64,000 bases of DNA from Prorocentrum cordatum. Its lineage: Eukaryota > Sar > Dinophyceae > Prorocentrales > Prorocentraceae. Below the pieces are notes generated by a model. It was not told where the DNA came from and did not search any database. It was given only the letters and a program-made list of their open reading frames with translations. Of the stretch, positions 60,601 through 64,000 are shown in pieces. The stretch is taken from positions 122,636 through 186,635 of the forward strand of contig CAUYUJ010014606.1 of assembly GCA_963575745.1 (NCBI GenBank). Reading direction: 5' to 3'. The translations under genes and the position numbers were made by a program. Position 1 is the first letter of the stretch. Every line of letters begins with the position of its first letter.

Positions 60601-60904
60601 AAACCTCCGATGTCGTAGTTTGCCTCACGATGGTCCCCGAAGGTCGGGACCTTCTCCCCGGGACTAGTTGTTCACCCCCGGTCATTGTCTGACAACCCCA
60701 CAGTCGTTGTTTACCCCCGTCGCTGTTCGCTCCCCATCGTTGTCCGGCAGTGCAGAACATGCTCCTCGCCGTGCCCACGCTGACCTGCGGGGCGCCATCT
60801 GCGCACGAGCCCAGGACCTCGGTGAGCTCGGCAGCTCTCTCCCTGCGCGGAGCTCGCGAGGGCCCATCCGAAACGGCTCCTCCGTGGATTGAGCAGGGAC
60901 CGAC
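60600..60904. other. Non-coding stretch, no gene recognised
   Basis: Ordinary sequence between the CAT tract and a TIR element, with two CAGTCGTTGTTTACCCCCG/GTTGTTCACCCCCGG-like words near 60665-60720. No domain is visible. Confidence 0.45.
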
Positions 60905-61105
60905 CGTCCCGGCATTCCTATAGGCCTACCACGCCATGTTCTTAGAATCCAGAAATGTTCTAAAAGCAGAAACAATAATCTTAGAACATATACCCGACGT
61001 GCTAAAACAAGACAGCCCCAGCAAGAAATGTTCTAAGAACATGTCGTGCAGACCACGGAAGATTCTTAGAACATTGTTTGGTAGGCCTATAGGCACGCCA
61101 GGACG
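60905..61105. mobile_element. TIR element of about 200 bp with TTCTAAGAACA words
   Basis: CCTATAGGCCTACCA (60917-60931) is perfectly inverted at 61079-61093. Weaker inverted similarity extends outward (CGTCCCGGC against GCCAGGACG) and inward (ATGTTCTTAGAATC against its partner). The interior repeats ATGTTCTAA, TTAGAACAT and TTCTAAGAACA. No target duplication is certain. It is a non-coding foldback or MITE. Confidence 0.65.
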
Positions 61106-61550
61106 CTTCGCCACTGCTTGAGTGGATGCCGAAGGCAATCTCGCTGGGCCGCCGTGCCCACGCCGTGCCAGCAAATGCACAACAGCAAAGGCCGAGCATC
61201 GCCAACAATGAGGAGGCCCTGGGACACACAGATACATGGACACCAATAACAGGACTCCCAACATATGTTCCCCTATTCTCTGGGCTTCCGTCTCCCCCCC
61301 CCCACTCCCTACAGTTTCCCAGTACTTTCTGGGGAGTCGACGGTCAATTGTGTCTGTGTGTGTGTTTTCCCCCTCCTGGCAGATGCACACCCAGCACAGG
61401 CGGAGCATGGCCAACAGGAGCGCCGCCGTGCCTGGGCGCCGAGCCCAAGGCCGCCGACAGCCGGGGCGCGCACGCTGGACCCGGCGGGGTGGCCTCTCGC
61501 GGGAGAGAGGGGCACGCGCAGGCGTCGGGCACCTCGAAAAAGTCGATCAA
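61106..61550. other. Non-coding stretch, no gene recognised
   Basis: Short GT run near 61350-61365 and unique sequence; nothing nameable. Confidence 0.45.
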
Positions 61551-61790
61551 CGAGGAGAAGGAGGAGGAGGAGGAGGAGGAGGAGGAGGAGGAGCAGAAGG
61601 AGGAGCAGGAGGAGGAGCAGGAGCAGGAGGAGGAGCAGGAGCAGGAGGAGGAGCAGGAGCAGCAGGAGGAGGAGCAGGAGCAGCAGGAGGAGGAGCAGGA
61701 GGATGGACAGGAGGAGGAGGGGCAGGAGGAGCAGTAGGAGGAGCAGTAGGAGGAGCAGTAGGAGGAGCAGGAGGAGGAGGTGTGGGTATT
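61550..61790. repeat. GGA/GCA trinucleotide array
   Basis: GAGGAGGAG with regular GAGCAG and CAGTAGGAG interruptions. It reads poly-Glu/Gln in one frame. Confidence 0.85.
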
Positions 61791-61989
61791 CCGAATCGCC
61801 GCCGCCGCCGTCGTCGCCGTCGTCGTCGTCGGGACCCCGCTCGGCCGACCGCTGGGCCGGCACGGCCGCCGCAGGGCGCGAGAGGGCGCCGGCGAGGGCC
61901 GGGGCCAACACGCGTCAGCAGCTCCGCCAGGAAGGTCAGTAAGAGGCCGCCTGGGCCGCCAGGAAGGTCAGCAAGAGGCCTCCTTCTCC

Positions 61990-62398
61990 CTCCACCTACC
62001 TCTTCATCCTCGTCCTCCTCCTCCTCCTCCTGGTCCTCCTCCTCCTCCTGGTTCCTCCTCCTCCTCCTCCTCCTCCTCCTCCGTCCCTCCTCCCCTCCTC
62101 CTCCTCCTCCTCCTCTCCTCCTCCTCCTCCTCCTCCTCCTCCTCCCTCCTCCTCCTCCTCCTCCTCCCTCCTCCTCCTCCTCTCCTCGCTCCTCCTCCTC
62201 CTCCTCCTCCTCCTCCTCCTCCTCGCTCCTCCTCCTCCTCCTCCTCCTCCTCCTCCTACCTCCTCCGCCTCCTCCTCCTCCTCCTCCTCCTCCTCCTCCT
62301 CCTCCTCCTCCTCCTCCTCCTCCTCCTCCTTCCTCCTCCTCCTCCTCCTTCCTCCTCCTCCTCCTCCTCCTCCTCCTCCTCCTCCTCCTCCTCCTCCT

Positions 62399-62429
<31 letters not shown>

Positions 62430-63215
62430 CTCCTCGCTCCGCTCCGCCTCGCCTCCATCCTCTCCTCCGCCTCCTCTCCTCCTCCTCCTCCTCCTCCTCC
62501 TCCTCCCTCCCCCTCCTACTCCTCCTCCTGGTCCTCCTCCTCCTCCTCCCTCCCTCCTTCCTTCCTCCTCCCTCCTCCTCCTCCTCCTCCTCTCCTCCTC
62601 CTCCTCCTTCCTCATCTCCTCCTCTCCCCCCTCCTCCTCCTCCTCCTCCTCCTCCTCCTCCTCTCCTCCTCCTCCTCTCCTCCTCCTCCTCGACCTTCAT
62701 CTTCCTCCGTCGTTCCTTGCTTCCTCTTCATCCTCATCCTCAACCACTGCTTCCCTCCTCCTGCCTTTCCTACTCCTCCGCCTCCTCCTCGTTCCTCTCA
62801 CTCCTCCTCCTCCACTTCCCCCTCCCTCCTCCTCCTCCTCCTCCTCCTACTCCTCCTCCTCCTCATCCTCCTCCTCCTCGACCTTCACCTTCCTCCACAT
62901 TCATTCTTCCCTTCATCGTCTTACCTCACCACTTCTTTCCCTCCTCCTGCCTTTCCTACTCCCCCTCCTGCCTCCTCTCCTCCCCCTCCTACCTCTCCCC
63001 TCCTCCTCCTCCTCCCCCCCTCCTCCTCCTCAGCCTCCTCCTCCTCCTCCTCCTCCTCCTCCTCCTCCTCCTCTTCCTTCTCTTCCTCCGCGCCCTCGTC
63101 CTCCGAATCCTGCCTTTCCTCCTCCTCCTCCTCCTCCTCCTCCTCCTCTTCCTTCTCTTCCTCCGCGCCCTCGTCCTCCGAATCCTGCCTTTCCTCATCC
63201 TGCTCCTCCACCTCC
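61990..63215. repeat. TCC trinucleotide array, about 1.2 kb
   Basis: (TCC)n with phase slips. It contains a duplicated segment of about 80 bp near 63060-63200 (TTCCTTCTCTTCCTCCGCGC ... CGAATCCTGCCTTTCC, twice), and related CTGCCTTTCCTACTCC words at 62761 and 62948. Confidence 0.9.
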
Positions 63216-63229
63216 TCCCACCCCGATGG

Positions 63230-63640
63230 CTAGAAACTGTTACCAAAATATCATCACCCTCACGCCTGGAAACTGCCAGCGGCATCTACTCAGTAATGCT
63301 GGCCGTACCCTCACCTCCTAGGTTTAAACCGCAGCCAAGCTCGCAAAATCATTCTCACCCCCGCCCTCTGGCCCTGAAACAGCCACCTAGATATCATCAC
63401 CCTCAACTGGAGCGAGTCTGCAAGCAATATATCCTCACCCCCTGGCTCAAAGCTGCCAGTAATGTATCCACCCACCCAATGGCTTCAAACTGCCACCAAC
63501 AGATCCTGATCTCATGGTTGCAAACAGCCAACTGAATATCCACATACCCTTGGCTTGCAGCGCCCACCAAAATTTCCTCACCCGCTGGAGATCCGCCACC
63601 GTGCCGTTGGGCACGGAATGGGCGTGTCCTCAGGTCCTGG
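63230..63640. repeat. Degenerate minisatellite of about 45 bp
   Basis: Units follow the pattern CTGGCT(T)CAAACTGCCA-CAA-ATATCCTCACCC, seen about eight times with strong divergence (GGAAACTGCCAGCGG, CAAAGCTGCCAGTAATG, CAAACTGCCACCAACAG). No gene. Confidence 0.6.
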
Positions 63641-63769
63641 GCCCAAACCTTCAAGCCTCAGTTCTCCGCCCTGAGGAGACTTTTAGGCGCCTGGACCTCA
63701 AATTCCCAAATCTCCTGGGGCTTATCGCGTGCCCTCTGGGCTTCCCCGCGTGGTGGCGCGTGAAGTGGT

Positions 63770-64000
63770 CGGGCCCAAGAGGGCCCCAAGACTGGCCAAG
63801 AGGGCCCAAAGAGGCCCCGAAAACGGTCCCAGAGGACCCCAAGACGGCCCCAAAAGGGGCCCAAGAGAGGGAACACGAACCGAAAATCCAAGCTCACCCC
63901 AGGAGACCCCCAACAAGAGGCCCACAGAGGCGCCCAGTAGGCCCCAAGAGGCCCCCAAGAGGCCCAAAAGAGGCCTTAAACAGGCCCCAAAACAGTCCAA
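63770..64000 (+). repeat. CCAAGAGGCCCC satellite, block 4
   Basis: Repeats as in the blocks at 8100, 49020 and 54530. It includes GGGAACACGAACCGAAAA, the counterpart of the word at about 8533 in block 1. It continues beyond the window. Confidence 0.7.

Overview
This window looks like nuclear DNA of a dinoflagellate. The best evidence is a complete 22-nt dinoflagellate spliced-leader (SL) sequence on the minus strand at 57826-57847, joined directly to an intronless ORF. A degenerate second SL lies at 47078-47098. The retroelements present, the high GC content and the huge simple-repeat load fit this. The species cannot be fixed from sequence alone. I recognise no single-copy host gene. Nearly all recognisable coding DNA belongs to mobile elements, separated by microsatellite and minisatellite tracts.

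Layout. 1-9.4 kb is non-coding: long GTC, TTA, TCC and CTCCGC arrays, two copies of a 62-bp palindromic element, and degenerate satellites. 9.5-22.3 kb (minus strand) is a large, apparently intact Helitron-type unit. It has an RPA-like OB-fold gene (20354-22246) and a giant Rep-helicase gene. The Rep-helicase gene is read as two exons (16192-19635 and 9930-15674) joined across a 517-bp GT-AG intron made of 33-bp tandem repeats. About 22 copies of a 19-nt potential hairpin are scattered through this unit, in coding and non-coding DNA. 22.3-30.4 kb is non-coding: a 177-bp duplication, a TCC array, a 73-bp tandem repeat, three 146-158-bp TIR elements with 10-bp target duplications, and other foldbacks.

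31037-41251 is a 10.2-kb Ty1/copia retrotransposon on the minus strand with 124-bp LTRs, inserted in a GGA microsatellite. It carries gag with a zinc knuckle, a protease-like region, an extra ORF, integrase, and RT/RNase H. A 255-bp TIR element interrupts its RNase H, and removing that element with one 5-bp target copy restores the frame. A 100-N assembly gap lies at 41401-41500. 41.7-44.9 kb (minus) is a LINE truncated at its 5' end against a GGA array, with an endonuclease tail and an RT. 45.7-47.1 kb (minus) is a coiled-coil ORF behind the degenerate SL.

48.1-54.4 kb (plus) holds a LINE RNase H fragment and a second, frameshifted LINE (APE endonuclease, RT, C2H2 fingers) split by a 1.1-kb minisatellite. 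54.5-56.8 kb is satellite DNA, including about 14 units of roughly 103 bp. 56.9-57.85 kb (minus) is the retroposed SL-headed zinc-finger ORF. 57.85-64 kb is almost entirely TCC, CAT and GGA/GCA arrays, with a TIR element at 60.9 kb.

The elements do not form a pathway. The window is a nested record of Helitron, copia, LINE and small TIR-element insertions, several of them abutting GGA/TCC tracts.
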